The notes below the pieces were generated by a model that had not been told where the DNA came from, ran no database searches, and was given only the letters and a program-made list of their open reading frames with translations. The position numbers and the translations under genes were made by a program. From positions 1-10,830 of the forward strand of contig JAWWBX010000128.1 of assembly GCA_033720735.1 (NCBI GenBank): a DNA stretch of 10,830 nt. Reading direction: 5' to 3'. Shown piece after piece: positions 1 through 8,059 of this stretch. This stretch comes from B8-G4 sp033720735 (GTDB lineage: Bacteria > Bacteroidota > Bacteroidia > Chitinophagales > Saprospiraceae). Position 1 is the first letter of the stretch, and each line of letters opens with the position of its first letter.

Positions 1-3000
1 CAGGACCGGCCTCCGACCGACGAGGAGATCGCCATCGTCGTAAAGTTTGCCCAGGAATTCGATGCCGTGTACCAGCGCTTTCTGGACCTGCAAAAAGCAG
101 AAGCCCAGGCCCGTGAGGCCCAGATCGAGGCGGCATTGGAACGGGTGCGGTCGCGAACGATGGCGATGCACCGGAGCGAGGAACTGAATGAAGTCGTATC
201 CGGGCTTTATCAGCAAATCCAGTCCCTGGAATTTCCGGACTATGGCTGTACGATCATTATCTGCAATCCTGAAACTCAGGTGCTGGAGCATTGGTACGCG
301 GGCGAAGACCAGATGCTCTCGCTGCAGTGCTACCATGTTCCTCTGACTGATCAGCCCGTCTCACAATTGCAGTGGAACAACTGGTTGGAGGGGGTGCCTG
401 AATTTGCCATCCATTTGCAGGGAGAAGACAAGGCGAATTATACCGAGTTCATGCTGACGGAAACTGATCACAGCCATTTTCCTGATGCGGTAAAAGAAGA
501 ATGGCGCGCACCGGATGAGATCTACTTCTATTACGTGCGGATGAAGTACGGACTGTTGGAATTTGTCAATGTCGAGCCGTTTTCTCAAGAGAATTTTCCT
601 GTATATCGGCGCTTCGCACGCGTCTTCGAACAAACATATACCCGCTTTCTCGATCTGCAGAAAGCCGAAGCGCAGGCCCGTGAGGCCCAGATCGAGGCGG
701 CCGTGGAGCGCGTCCGGGCGGCCGCGATGGCCATGCATTCTTCAGACGACCTGCCTACGGTGGTGCAGGCCTTGCACGACCAGGTAGGCGCACTCAAGGT
801 CAGGGGCTTCACCGGAGCCGCCATCCTTCTGGTCGATGAGGAGGACATCGTCAGTGTCTGGGACCTTTCCGATCCTGGCGGCCAGGGCGTGCCGCAGACC
901 TTTCGCTGGTCTTTTGATCCCCGGAAATATCCGGTCATGGGGGAAATGTGGCAAACATGGAAGACAGGCGAACAGTACTTTGTAATGGAGAGCAACCTGC
1001 AAAAGGCCAGGGAAGGACTGGAGGAGTTACGTCAGGTATCCCCGGAATTCCATGCAGCGATGGAGACGAGCGTGAAGCAAGGTGAATACCCGGACCAGTG
1101 GCATGCCTTTGCCAGCTTTTCGCGGGGGATGCTGGAATTCGATCTCATCGCTGTTCCCACGGATGACGCGCGCTTTATCCTGACCAAAATGGCGGGTGCA
1201 TTTGACCTCGCCTACCAGCGGTATGAGGATCTGAAGCAGGCAGAAGCCCAGGCGCGGGAAGCACAGATCGAGGCGGCACTCGAACGCGTGAGGTCGAGAA
1301 CGATGGCTATGCAAAACGGTGAGGAACTGGCCGAAACCGCTTTGGTGCTTTTCGAACAGCTTATCAATCTCGGGTTCAACTTTCGGGGTTGTGGATTCCT
1401 CATCATGGACGAGGAGACGCAGACTATGGAGGACTGGAGTGCCAATATCGATCAACACGGCAAGGGGGAAATACTCACAGGCACGCTGAGATTTGATCAA
1501 CATCCTATCATCACCCAGGTCGTCAATACCTGGCGTGATGGAAAGCCATATTTCATCGGCGGGATTGAGGATGAAAAGGAGTTGAAAGAATATATCACGA
1601 TGGTGACTTCGCAGGAGTCCGTTTCCGCCGAGACAAAGGAAAAGGTGCTTGCCGGCCTGAAGTCAGAATGGACGAACAGCTTCTACTTCGGCTACGGAAT
1701 GATGTACGTCCTCACGCCGGATGCCATATCTGACCAGCAGGTCGACATCATGCTACGCTTTGCCCAGGTGTTCAGAGGGACCTATACGCGCTTTCTCGAC
1801 CTGAAAACAGCCGAAGCACAGGCGCGGGAAGCACGGATCGAGGCAGCGCTGGAACGGGTGCGGGCAAAAGCCATGGCCATGCACGATTCGGATGATTTGA
1901 CGGAGACCATTGAACTCTTCTATCATCAGATCGGGTCGCTGACCGTCGTACCGCGCAGGTGCGGGGTAGCCTTGATTGATCGTGAAGAAAGAGTTTCCAA
2001 GGTCTGGACAATGAACACCACACCCCAGGGCGAAACGATGGAAGTGGTGGGAGCGATCAAAATGACGGGGCACCGGATCCTGGATGATGTATTTCAGCAC
2101 TGGTTGGATCAGAAGGACTACTACCCGGTACTGCGTGGCAACGAGATTACCGACTACTACAAGGTGCTGCATCCCCAAATTGACTTTCCGGATTATCCGG
2201 ACGATGTTGTCCAATACGGGCACTACTTTATGTTCCCTGAAGGAGATGTCTATGCCTGGACCGAGAAGAAACTTGAGGAGCAGGACCTTGATATCTATCG
2301 CAGATTTACATCGGTCCTCAGCCTTACCTATCGACGATATTTCGATTTGAAACAGGCCGAAGCACAGGCGCGCGAAGCACAGATCGAAGCCGCACTAGAG
2401 CGGGTCAGGAGCCGCACCATGGGCATGCAACACAGTGACGAGCTTTCGGAGGTGGCACTTGAACTCTTCCGGCAGATCGATCAACTGGGCATCGAGACCT
2501 GGGCGGTGGGGTTCAATATCTGGCTGCAAGGCAACGCATCCTACATCGATTGGGTGGTGAGCAGCCGCACAGGCAAATTCATGGAACCGTATACCGTGGA
2601 TCTCACCACGCACCCGTTCTTCCGGGAGATCAGCGAGGCCCGGAAGCGTGGCGATGAGTTCTTCGTGATCGAAGGCGAAGGAGAGGAACTCGAGGAGCAT
2701 TACCGGCTGCTGTTCTCATTTGCCAATATCCAGTTTGAGGAGATCCTCGCATCAGGGTTTCAGTTGCCTGAACGCCAGGTCAATCACTATGTGTTTGGCA
2801 AGGAGGTGAGCCTCATGTTCATCACGTTTGATCATGTGCCGGAGGCGTATGATATTTTCAAGCGCTTCGGGAAAGTGTTCGAGCAGACCTATACGCGCTT
2901 TCAGGATTTGCAACGGGCGGAGGAGCAGGCCCGCGAGGCGCAGATCGAGGCAGCGCTGGAACGGGTGCGCGCCAAGGCCATGGCCATGCACAATTCCGAG

Positions 3001-6000
3001 GACCTGGTGGAGACAATCAAAGTGTTTTACGATCAGATCAGTTCTCTTACTGTCGTACCAAGAAGATGCGGTGTAGCCCACCACGTGGACAAGGACGAAA
3101 GGGTGTCTAAAGTGTGGACCATGAACACCACTGATGAAGGTGAGTCAGTGCATGTGGTTGGCGAGATCAGATTGCAAGGACACCCCATCCTTGAAAATGT
3201 CTTCGACCACTGGCTGCAACAGAAGGAATACCATCCCGTATTGCGGGGTAATGAGATCAAGGAGTACTACCAGGTCCTGCAACCGCAGATCGAGTTTCCC
3301 GATTATCCCAATGATGTCGTGCAGTATGGTCATTACTTCATGTTTCCTGAAGGCGATGTGTATGCCTGGACCGAAGAGGAGCTGGAAGAGCAACAACTGG
3401 AGATCTACCGTCGGTTTACCTCAGTGCTCAGCCTGACCTTCAGAAGATACTTTGACTTGCAAAAAGCCGAGGCACAGGCCCGGGAGGCTCAGATCGAGGC
3501 CGCACTGGAAAGGGTGCGTTCCCGGACCATGGCGATGCACCGGAGCGAGGAGTTGCCGGAGACGGCCGCAGTTCTCTTTGATCAACTGGGATCGCTGGGG
3601 GAGCTTCCTGACCGGATCAGTATTGGCATCCTTAATGAAGACGAGAGTGTGCTTGAGTTCTGGGTGACCGACCAGTCAGGCCTTGAGGTCAGCCATGGCT
3701 TCAGCGCAGCCCTTGATGAACCCACCACCATCGCCAGGGTCTACGCCGCGATGAAAGCAAAGAAGGATTATCTGGTGGTCGATCTGCAAGGTCAGGAGCT
3801 AGAGGATTGGCTGCGGTTCGTCGAGGAGGAAATGAACATGGTGGTCGACAGGGTCAATATCAGGAATCGGCGTGTACAGACATGTGCTTTTTTCTCGAAA
3901 GGCATGTTGATGCTCTCTTCTCATGAACCCCTTGACGACCAAATGACCGAGCTGCTCGTCCGTTTTGCCAAAGTGTTTGACCAGACCTATACCCGCTTCC
4001 TCGACCTGCAACGCGCGGAAGCCCAGGCCCGTGAGGCACAGATCGAAGCGGCCCTCGAGCGCGTCCGCTCACGCGCCATGGGCATGCAACATTCCGACGA
4101 GCTGGCAGACCTGGTGGCAAAGGTCTTTGGCGAGTTGACACAGTTGGACATGAGTCTCACCCGGTGTCTCATCTGGATCTTTAATCCCGACGACCTGTCC
4201 GCACGCGTCTGGATGGCGAATCAGGAAGAGCCTTCGGGTGCCGCGAGCTATCTTTTGCCCTATCACGAGCACCCGGCTTACCTGGCTTACATCGAGGCGT
4301 GGAAGAACCGGGAATCAAATTGGGTTTATGACCTGCACGGAGAGCTCAAGTCGAGCTGGGACGCGATCCTGTTTTCCGAGACGGGATTTGCACAGCTGCC
4401 AGAGCAAGTCATTGCCGGGATGCGTGAGCCCGACAGAGTGATCCTGTCAGCGACCTTTAACAATTTCGGAGTACTGCAAACGGCAGGACTCGAACCGCTT
4501 TCGAACGAAAACCTGCAGGTTCTTGAGCGCTTCGGTCGGGTTTTTGATCTCACCTACACCCGATTCCACGACCTACAGCAAGCCGAGAAACAGGCCCGCC
4601 AGGCCCGCATTGAGGTTGCTCTGGAGCGCGTGCGTGCGCGCGCCCTGGCGATGCAGGAGCCAGAAGAACTGGTCGAAGTGGCTCAGGTACTGCGGCAGGA
4701 GATGGGGGCTCTTGGTGTTGAAACGCTGGAAACCAGTACCATTTTCATCTATGATCCGGATACGAAGCATGCCGAAACCTGGTTTGCCATTCGCGATACG
4801 CACCATCCGGACCAGCCTCTGGTTGCAGACCATATCACCATGGACCTGGCCCATACCAGCGTCGGTCGGGAGATGATCAAGTTCTACGATTCGAAAGACG
4901 ACATGGCGTCCATTCCCATGCGAGGCGAAGCGCGCAGCGAGTGGGTCAATTACGCCTATGACTTGTCGCAGACATTTGAGGGCTTCTTCGGAGATGATAT
5001 TCCAGATCGAATCTACCATCTGAGGAAGTTCAGTCATGGGGCGATCGGGGCATCTGCCGAAAGCAATCTGTCTGAGGAAAGCTGGGAACTGCTGGGTCGC
5101 GCTGCCTCGGTCTTCTCGCTGGCTTACTCCCGCTTTCAGGACCTCACCCAGGCCCGTCAGGACCTGAAGCTGCTCAAGGAAGAGAAACGGCGCGCAGAGG
5201 AAGCACTCGCTGAGCTGCAGGCCGCCCAGGTGCAGCTGATCCACTCCGAGAAAATGGCCTCCCTGGGTGAGCTGACGGCCGGCATTGCGCACGAGATCAA
5301 GAACCCCCTCAACTTTGTCAACAACTTCTCCGAGGTCAGCCATGAGTTGTTGGAGGAAATGAAGGAGGAGTTAGCCAATGGCAACCTGGATGAAGTGACC
5401 GAGATCGCCGGGGATGTGATCTCCAATCTTGAAAAGATCATCCACCATGGCCAGCGCGCAGACGGGATTGTGCGTAGTATGCTCCAGCACAGCCGGGGAT
5501 CGACATCAGAGAAGGAACTGACCGACCTCAATGTCCTCGCCGATGAGTACCTCCGCCTGGCCTATCACGGTCTGCGTGCCAAAGACAAATCATTCAACGC
5601 GGACTTCACGACCGACCTGGATGAAGATTTGCCCAGAGTGCCGGTGATCCCCCAGGATATCGGTCGCGTCCTGCTCAACCTGATCAACAATGCGTTTTAT
5701 GCGGTGACGGACCGCAGAAATGCGTCCGACGACCCCTACCAACCAACCGTCACCGTGCGTACGCAAAAATACAATGGTCACGTGCGCATCAGCGTCACTG
5801 ACAACGGGAATGGCGTTCCGCTGGAGGTCCGTGAAAAGATCTTCCAGCCATTCTTCTCCACGAAGCCCACCGGGGAAGGGACCGGGCTGGGTCTGTCATT
5901 GTCGTACGATATCGTGACCAAAGGGCACGGAGGCAAATTGACCCTGGAAACAGCGGAGGGCCAGGGGTCTACATTTACAATCATTTTACCAATTGATGCA

Positions 6001-6027
6001 TACCATGAAAGTACTGGTCGTAGATGA
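1..6027 (+). CDS. Giant multi-module sensor histidine kinase (5' end outside window)
   Basis: The frame is open from the first base, so the start codon lies upstream; the GTG at 67 is internal. The window encodes 2008 residues. After the tail of an upstream module come nine tandem modules (window residues 24-1708), each opening with a charged helix of the form AEAQAREAQIEAALERVR followed by an alpha/beta region that I judge GAF-like from strand pattern only. A coiled coil (about 1714-1755) leads to a HisKA domain with the H-box GIAHEIKNPLNF (phospho-acceptor His 1764). The HATPase_c domain has an N-box LLNLINNAFYAV (from about 1891), a G1 box DNGNG (1934), an F-box FQPFFSTK and a G2 box GEGTGLGLSLSY (1958 on), so the catalytic core looks intact. 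No membrane segment is visible here; one could lie upstream. It should autophosphorylate and pass phosphate to the receivers encoded just downstream, whose first gene overlaps its 3' end by 23 bp. Ligands are unknown. Confidence 0.93.
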   Translation, partial: QDRPPTDEEIAIVVKFAQEFDAVYQRFLDLQKAEAQAREAQIEAALERVRSRTMAMHRSEELNEVVSGLYQQIQSLEFPDYGCTIIICNPETQVLEHWYAGEDQMLSLQCYHVPLTDQPVSQLQWNNWLEGVPEFAIHLQGEDKANYTEFMLTETDHSHFPDAVKEEWRAPDEIYFYYVRMKYGLLEFVNVEPFSQENFPVYRRFARVFEQTYTRFLDLQKAEAQAREAQIEAAVERVRAAAMAMHSSDDLPTVVQALHDQVGALKVRGFTGAAILLVDEEDIVSVWDLSDPGGQGVPQTFRWSFDPRKYPVMGEMWQTWKTGEQYFVMESNLQKAREGLEELRQVSPEFHAAMETSVKQGEYPDQWHAFASFSRGMLEFDLIAVPTDDARFILTKMAGAFDLAYQRYEDLKQAEAQAREAQIEAALERVRSRTMAMQNGEELAETALVLFEQLINLGFNFRGCGFLIMDEETQTMEDWSANIDQHGKGEILTGTLRFDQHPIITQVVNTWRDGKPYFIGGIEDEKELKEYITMVTSQESVSAETKEKVLAGLKSEWTNSFYFGYGMMYVLTPDAISDQQVDIMLRFAQVFRGTYTRFLDLKTAEAQAREARIEAALERVRAKAMAMHDSDDLTETIELFYHQIGSLTVVPRRCGVALIDREERVSKVWTMNTTPQGETMEVVGAIKMTGHRILDDVFQHWLDQKDYYPVLRGNEITDYYKVLHPQIDFPDYPDDVVQYGHYFMFPEGDVYAWTEKKLEEQDLDIYRRFTSVLSLTYRRYFDLKQAEAQAREAQIEAALERVRSRTMGMQHSDELSEVALELFRQIDQLGIETWAVGFNIWLQGNASYIDWVVSSRTGKFMEPYTVDLTTHPFFREISEARKRGDEFFVIEGEGEELEEHYRLLFSFANIQFEEILASGFQLPERQVNHYVFGKEVSLMFITFDHVPEAYDIFKRFGKVFEQTYTRFQDLQRAEEQAREAQIEAALERVRAKAMAMHNSEDLVETIKVFYDQISSLTVVPRRCGVAHHVDKDERVSKVWTMNTTDEGESVHVVGEIRLQGHPILENVFDHWLQQKEYHPVLRGNEIKEYYQVLQPQIEFPDYPNDVVQYGHYFMFPEGDVYAWTEEELEEQQLEIYRRFTSVLSLTFRRYFDLQKAEAQAREAQIEAALERVRSRTMAMHRSEELPETAAVLFDQLGSLGELPDRISIGILNEDESVLEFWVTDQSGLEVSHGFSAALDEPTTIARVYAAMKAKKDYLVVDLQGQELEDWLRFVEEEMNMVVDRVNIRNRRVQTCAFFSKGMLMLSSHEPLDDQMTELLVRFAKVFDQTYTRFLDLQRAEAQAREAQIEAALERVRSRAMGMQHSDELADLVAKVFGELTQLDMSLTRCLIWIFNPDDLSARVWMANQEEPSGAASYLLPYHEHPAYLAYIEAWKNRESNWVYDLHGELKSSWDAILFSETGFAQLPEQVIAGMREPDRVILSATFNNFGVLQTAGLEPLSNENLQVLERFGRVFDLTYTRFHDLQQAEKQARQARIEVALERVRARALAMQEPEELVEVAQVLRQEMGALGVETLETSTIFIYDPDTKHAETWFAIRDTHHPDQPLVADHITMDLAHTSVGREMIKFYDSKDDMASIPMRGEARSEWVNYAYDLSQTFEGFFGDDIPDRIYHLRKFSHGAIGASAESNLSEESWELLGRAASVFSLAYSRFQDLTQARQDLKLLKEEKRRAEEALAELQAAQVQLIHSEKMASLGELTAGIAHEIKNPLNFVNNFSEVSHELLEEMKEELANGNLDEVTEIAGDVISNLEKIIHHGQRADGIVRSMLQHSRGSTSEKELTDLNVLADEYLRLAYHGLRAKDKSFNADFTTDLDEDLPRVPVIPQDIGRVLLNLINNAFYAVTDRRNASDDPYQPTVTVRTQKYNGHVRISVTDNGNGVPLEVREKIFQPFFSTKPTGEGTGLGLSLSYDIVTKGHGGKLTLETAEGQGSTFTIILPIDAYHESTGRR
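1783..2328 (+). repeat. Sensory module 4, close paralogue of module 6
   Basis: This module shares long identical blocks with module 6, such as SLTVVPRRCGVA, RVSKVWTMNTT, PVLRGNEI and VVQYGHYFMFPEGDVYAWTE. By eye about three quarters of residues match, far more than between any other pair in the array. Both also share the linker variant RAKAMAMH. Many codons differ synonymously between the two copies, so the duplication is not recent. Confidence 0.85.
2890..3438 (+). repeat. Sensory module 6, close paralogue of module 4
   Basis: This is the partner of module 4, separated from it by the unrelated-looking module 5 (2329-2889). It has one extra residue after CGVA. The region after it (YRRFTSVLSLTFRRYFDLQK) matches the end of module 4 almost exactly, including the RRYFDL variant of the linker entry that no other module has. 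Module 7 does not resemble module 5, so this is not a simple duplication of a two-module block. Confidence 0.85.
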
Positions 6028-6379
6028 CGAGAAAGATATTCAGCCGCTGTTTGAGCAACGCTTTCGCAAGGAGATCCGCAGCGGGGAGGTGCAAATGTAT
6101 TTTGCCTTCTCCGGTGAAGAGGCACTGGCACGTCTCGATCAGGACAACCTGGGCGTGGTACTCATCCTCTCCGATATTAACATGCCGGGCATGAGCGGGC
6201 TGGAGCTGTTACACAAGATCAAACAGAAACCGTACGAGCCAAGCCCCCAGGTCATGATGATCACCGCGTATGGAGATGAGGACAACTACAACAAGGCCAT
6301 GCAGCTCGGCGCCGACGACTTTCTCGCGAAACCCGTAGATTTCAAGATGCTCAAGGAAAAGATCAAAGCACTCAACTGA
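6005..6379 (+). CDS. Single-domain response regulator (CheY-like receiver)
   Basis: This 124-residue protein consists only of a receiver domain. The acidic pocket is D7/D8 (VLVVDDE), the phospho-acceptor is D57 (LSDINMPGMSG), the switch Thr is T87 (MITAYGD) and the conserved Lys is K109 (AKPVD), so all key receiver residues are present. There is no DNA-binding or enzymatic output domain, so it probably acts by protein contact or as a phosphate sink or relay. I chose ATG 6005 because it places the LVVDD strand at the usual distance from the N-terminus; TTG 5993 and ATG 5996 are in-frame alternatives that would add three or four residues. The gene overlaps the 3' end of the kinase gene by 23 bp, and its stop overlaps the next start by one base, which suggests translational coupling. 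No clear Shine-Dalgarno sequence precedes it. Confidence 0.93.
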   Translation: MKVLVVDDEKDIQPLFEQRFRKEIRSGEVQMYFAFSGEEALARLDQDNLGVVLILSDINMPGMSGLELLHKIKQKPYEPSPQVMMITAYGDEDNYNKAMQLGADDFLAKPVDFKMLKEKIKALN

Positions 6380-7419
6380 TGGCCAAGATCCTGGTAGTCG
6401 ATGATGAGGTGGATCTGCAGGTCCTGATCAAACAGAAGTTCAGGAAACAGATCCGGGACGGGCAGTATCAGTTTGTCTTTGCGATCAACGGTCGCGACGC
6501 CCTCGAGCGCCTTGCGGAGCACGAGGATGTGGATGTCGTGCTGAGCGACATCAACATGCCGGAGATGGACGGCCTCACCCTGCTGGCCCGCCTCAGCGAG
6601 CAGCATTCGATCCTCAAGTCGGTCATTGTCTCGGCCTACGGCGACATGGAGAATATCCGCACCGCCATGAACCGCGGCGCATTCGATTTTATCACCAAAC
6701 CGGTCGATTTCAAAGACCTCGAGGTCACCATTGAAAAGACCCTCGGCTACGTGCGCCAGGTGCGGGAGACCCTGCAGGCCATCAAGGAGAACAACATCCT
6801 CAAGATGTACGTCGACGAGACGGTACTCAACTTCATGGACACCCGGGAGTTTGAGTCATCGCTCATGAAGAATGAGACGATCGAGGCGACTGTGGCGTTT
6901 ATCGATATCTGCGGCTTCACGAAATTCAGCGAGAGTGAAACACCCGATACCGTGGTGCGCATGCTCAACAGCTACTTCGACGTGATGGTCAAGGAGATCA
7001 TTGCGCAGGACGGGCTCATCGACAAATTCATGGGCGACGCGATCATGGCCGTCTTCCGCGGCGAGTACCACCTCGACCGCGCGCTCGACGCCTGCCTGGC
7101 GGTGCGTACCGAGATCGGCAAGCTGCCGCCGTTTTCCGAAGGATCCAATGCCCGTCCGGAAGTATCGATCGGCATCCACAGCGGCGAGATGATCTGCGGC
7201 AACATCGGCTCCTCCAGCCTCAGCCGGCTCGATTACACCGTGATCGGCGATACTGTCAACACCGCCCAGCGCCTGGAAAACGCTGCCGACCCCGGGCAGA
7301 TCCTGATCAGCGCCTCGTCCTATGAGCAGATCAAGGAATCGTTCCAATGCCGTCAAGTAGGTCAGATCACGATGAAGAACAAGCACGCAGCCCTGGAGGT
7401 GTATGAGGTGGTGGAGTGA
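6379..7419 (+). CDS. Response regulator fused to class III adenylate cyclase
   Basis: This 346-residue protein has an N-terminal receiver (1-125) with D8/D9, phospho-acceptor D57 (LSDINMPEMDG), S85 and K107 (TKPVD). A helical linker (about 120-165) follows, then a class III cyclase domain (about 168-346). Visible cyclase residues are the metal-binding Asp pair D176 (FIDICGFT) and D220 (DKFMGDAIMAVF), the purine-specifying K216 and the transition-state pair N294/R298 (VNTAQR). The second purine-specifying position, seven residues before the Asn, is T287 (DYTVIGD). A Lys/Thr pair is the signature of adenylate cyclase subclass IIIb, some members of which are stimulated by bicarbonate. The expected activity is ATP to cAMP, gated by receiver phosphorylation and domain dimerisation. 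The start ATG overlaps the preceding stop (TGATG), so this is the third gene of the kinase operon. Guanylate cyclase activity is less likely but not excluded. Confidence 0.93.
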   Translation: MAKILVVDDEVDLQVLIKQKFRKQIRDGQYQFVFAINGRDALERLAEHEDVDVVLSDINMPEMDGLTLLARLSEQHSILKSVIVSAYGDMENIRTAMNRGAFDFITKPVDFKDLEVTIEKTLGYVRQVRETLQAIKENNILKMYVDETVLNFMDTREFESSLMKNETIEATVAFIDICGFTKFSESETPDTVVRMLNSYFDVMVKEIIAQDGLIDKFMGDAIMAVFRGEYHLDRALDACLAVRTEIGKLPPFSEGSNARPEVSIGIHSGEMICGNIGSSSLSRLDYTVIGDTVNTAQRLENAADPGQILISASSYEQIKESFQCRQVGQITMKNKHAALEVYEVVE

Positions 7420-7475
7420 ATGTCAAAGGCCCAAGATGAAACGATCAAAAAGCAGGGTACTTTGGACTTTGACAT
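7420..7475. terminator. Candidate hairpin between convergent genes
   Basis: The arms 7420-7434 and 7462-7475 are inverted complements giving 13 base pairs interrupted by a small internal loop, around a 27-nt loop. The hairpin lies immediately after the cyclase stop and before the end of the convergent lipoprotein gene, so it could end transcripts in either direction. There is no strong T-run and the loop is long, so it is a weak intrinsic-terminator candidate. The right arm is also part of the 7-bp repeat described next. Confidence 0.35.
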
Positions 7476-7496
7476 TGGGTGTTTGAGATTTGACCT
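7462..7496. repeat. 7-bp phased degenerate repeat (TTGACAT-like), intergenic copy A
   Basis: The stretch divides into five consecutive heptamers: TTGGACT, TTGACAT, TGGGTGT, TTGAGAT and TTGACCT. The same phasing and several identical heptamers recur in the intergenic region at 10471. An oppositely oriented TTGGGCCT-TTGACAT lies just to the left on the minus strand (7420-7434). The function is unknown. Confidence 0.6.
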
Positions 7497-7498
7497 TC

Positions 7499-8059
7499 TT
7501 AGTTCACCACATCCTGCGCCCAGCACGCGATGAGCAGGATCTCCGCATTGGTGAGCATCAGCCCGGCCGTGTCAGGTGGCATCGACCGGTTGCCCGTGCG
7601 CCCGCGCACAAAATCGGCCGTATTTGTGAGCACGTCGTCGTCTGAAAAATTGGGCAGCGCACTGCTACCGTCGTGACAGCCGGAAATCGCGCAATTGGCA
7701 TCGATGACAGGGCGGATGTCCGCAAGTAACACGCCCGACTTGATACGCGCGTCGACATGTGCCTCACAGTGATGCTGGTCCACCACTTTGACTGTGTAGA
7801 ATCCGGGAGCAAGGTTGGTAAACGTGCCGGACGCCTGCGACGCGCCCTGGTTGAGGCTATACTGATAGGGGGTAGCGCCGCCTGTGCCGGTCACAGTCAG
7901 ACTGCCGATGGCACTGCCGCATTGCGCGTCGACCGTGTCGACCACCTGGATCTTCAGGGTTCCGTCGCAGGTCGGTTCGGGAGATGGATCGCTTGTGCAT
8001 GCGAGCAGCGCTGCGATGAGGAAGGTTATGGCTATGATGCCAGAGCCTTCCGTTCGCAT
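7499..8059 (-). CDS. Lipoprotein with SprB-like repeat and CX4CH cytochrome-c-like C-terminus
   Basis: From the ATG at 8059 the product has 186 residues. The N-terminus MRTEGSGIIAITFLIAALLAC is a lipoprotein signal ending in the lipobox ALLAC, so the mature protein should be lipid-anchored in the envelope. A SprB-type repeat follows (from TLKIQVVD to the end of FYTVKVVDQHHCEA), with the family's hallmark of a Gly/Thr-rich start, a PYQYSLN core and a closing YTVKVVD strand. The C-terminal ~65 residues contain NCAISGCHDG, then SMPP, then LTNAEILLIACWAQ. This order resembles the c-type-cytochrome-like domain common in Bacteroidota and Planctomycetes proteins, with CX4CH instead of CX2CH and a possible distal Met. 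Haem binding is inferred. An in-frame ATG at 8113 would add 18 residues, but the later start gives a normal signal peptide. No Shine-Dalgarno sequence is seen. The gene is divergent from the transglutaminase-like gene. Confidence 0.8.
   Translation of the reverse strand: MRTEGSGIIAITFLIAALLACTSDPSPEPTCDGTLKIQVVDTVDAQCGSAIGSLTVTGTGGATPYQYSLNQGASQASGTFTNLAPGFYTVKVVDQHHCEAHVDARIKSGVLLADIRPVIDANCAISGCHDGSSALPNFSDDDVLTNTADFVRGRTGNRSMPPDTAGLMLTNAEILLIACWAQDVVN

Larger units (their letters stand above)
70..5124 (+). repeat. Array of nine tandem sensory modules within the kinase gene
   Basis: Module boundaries, taken at the aromatic residue opening the Y-x-R-F/Y-x-D-L motif, are at 70, 637, 1213, 1783, 2329, 2890, 3439, 3988 and 4555, and the array ends at 5124. 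Module lengths are 189, 192, 190, 182, 187, 183, 183, 189 and 190 residues. The first ~40 residues of each module are nearly identical (AEAQAREA, then ALERVR, then a variant of RSRTMAMH), while the rest diverges strongly, except for modules 4 and 6. Each module ends with a helix of the form RFxxVFxxTY that runs into the next linker. The bases before 70 encode such an end (KFAQEFDAVY), so at least one more module precedes the window. The linkers are also very similar at DNA level, so copy-number change by recombination is plausible. Confidence 0.92.

Noticed and set aside
67..69. GTG as the start of the kinase gene
   Set aside because: The frame is open from base 1, and the upstream codons encode a normal module end, so this Val is internal.
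4573..5343. Long minus-strand open frame of 256 codons opposite the kinase gene
   Set aside because: It lies antisense to module 9, a conserved part of the array, and its translation has no recognisable domain; it is a shadow of GC-biased third positions.
6856..7386. Minus-strand open frame of 176 codons opposite the cyclase domain
   Set aside because: The plus frame carries intact cyclase motifs, and the antisense product shows none.
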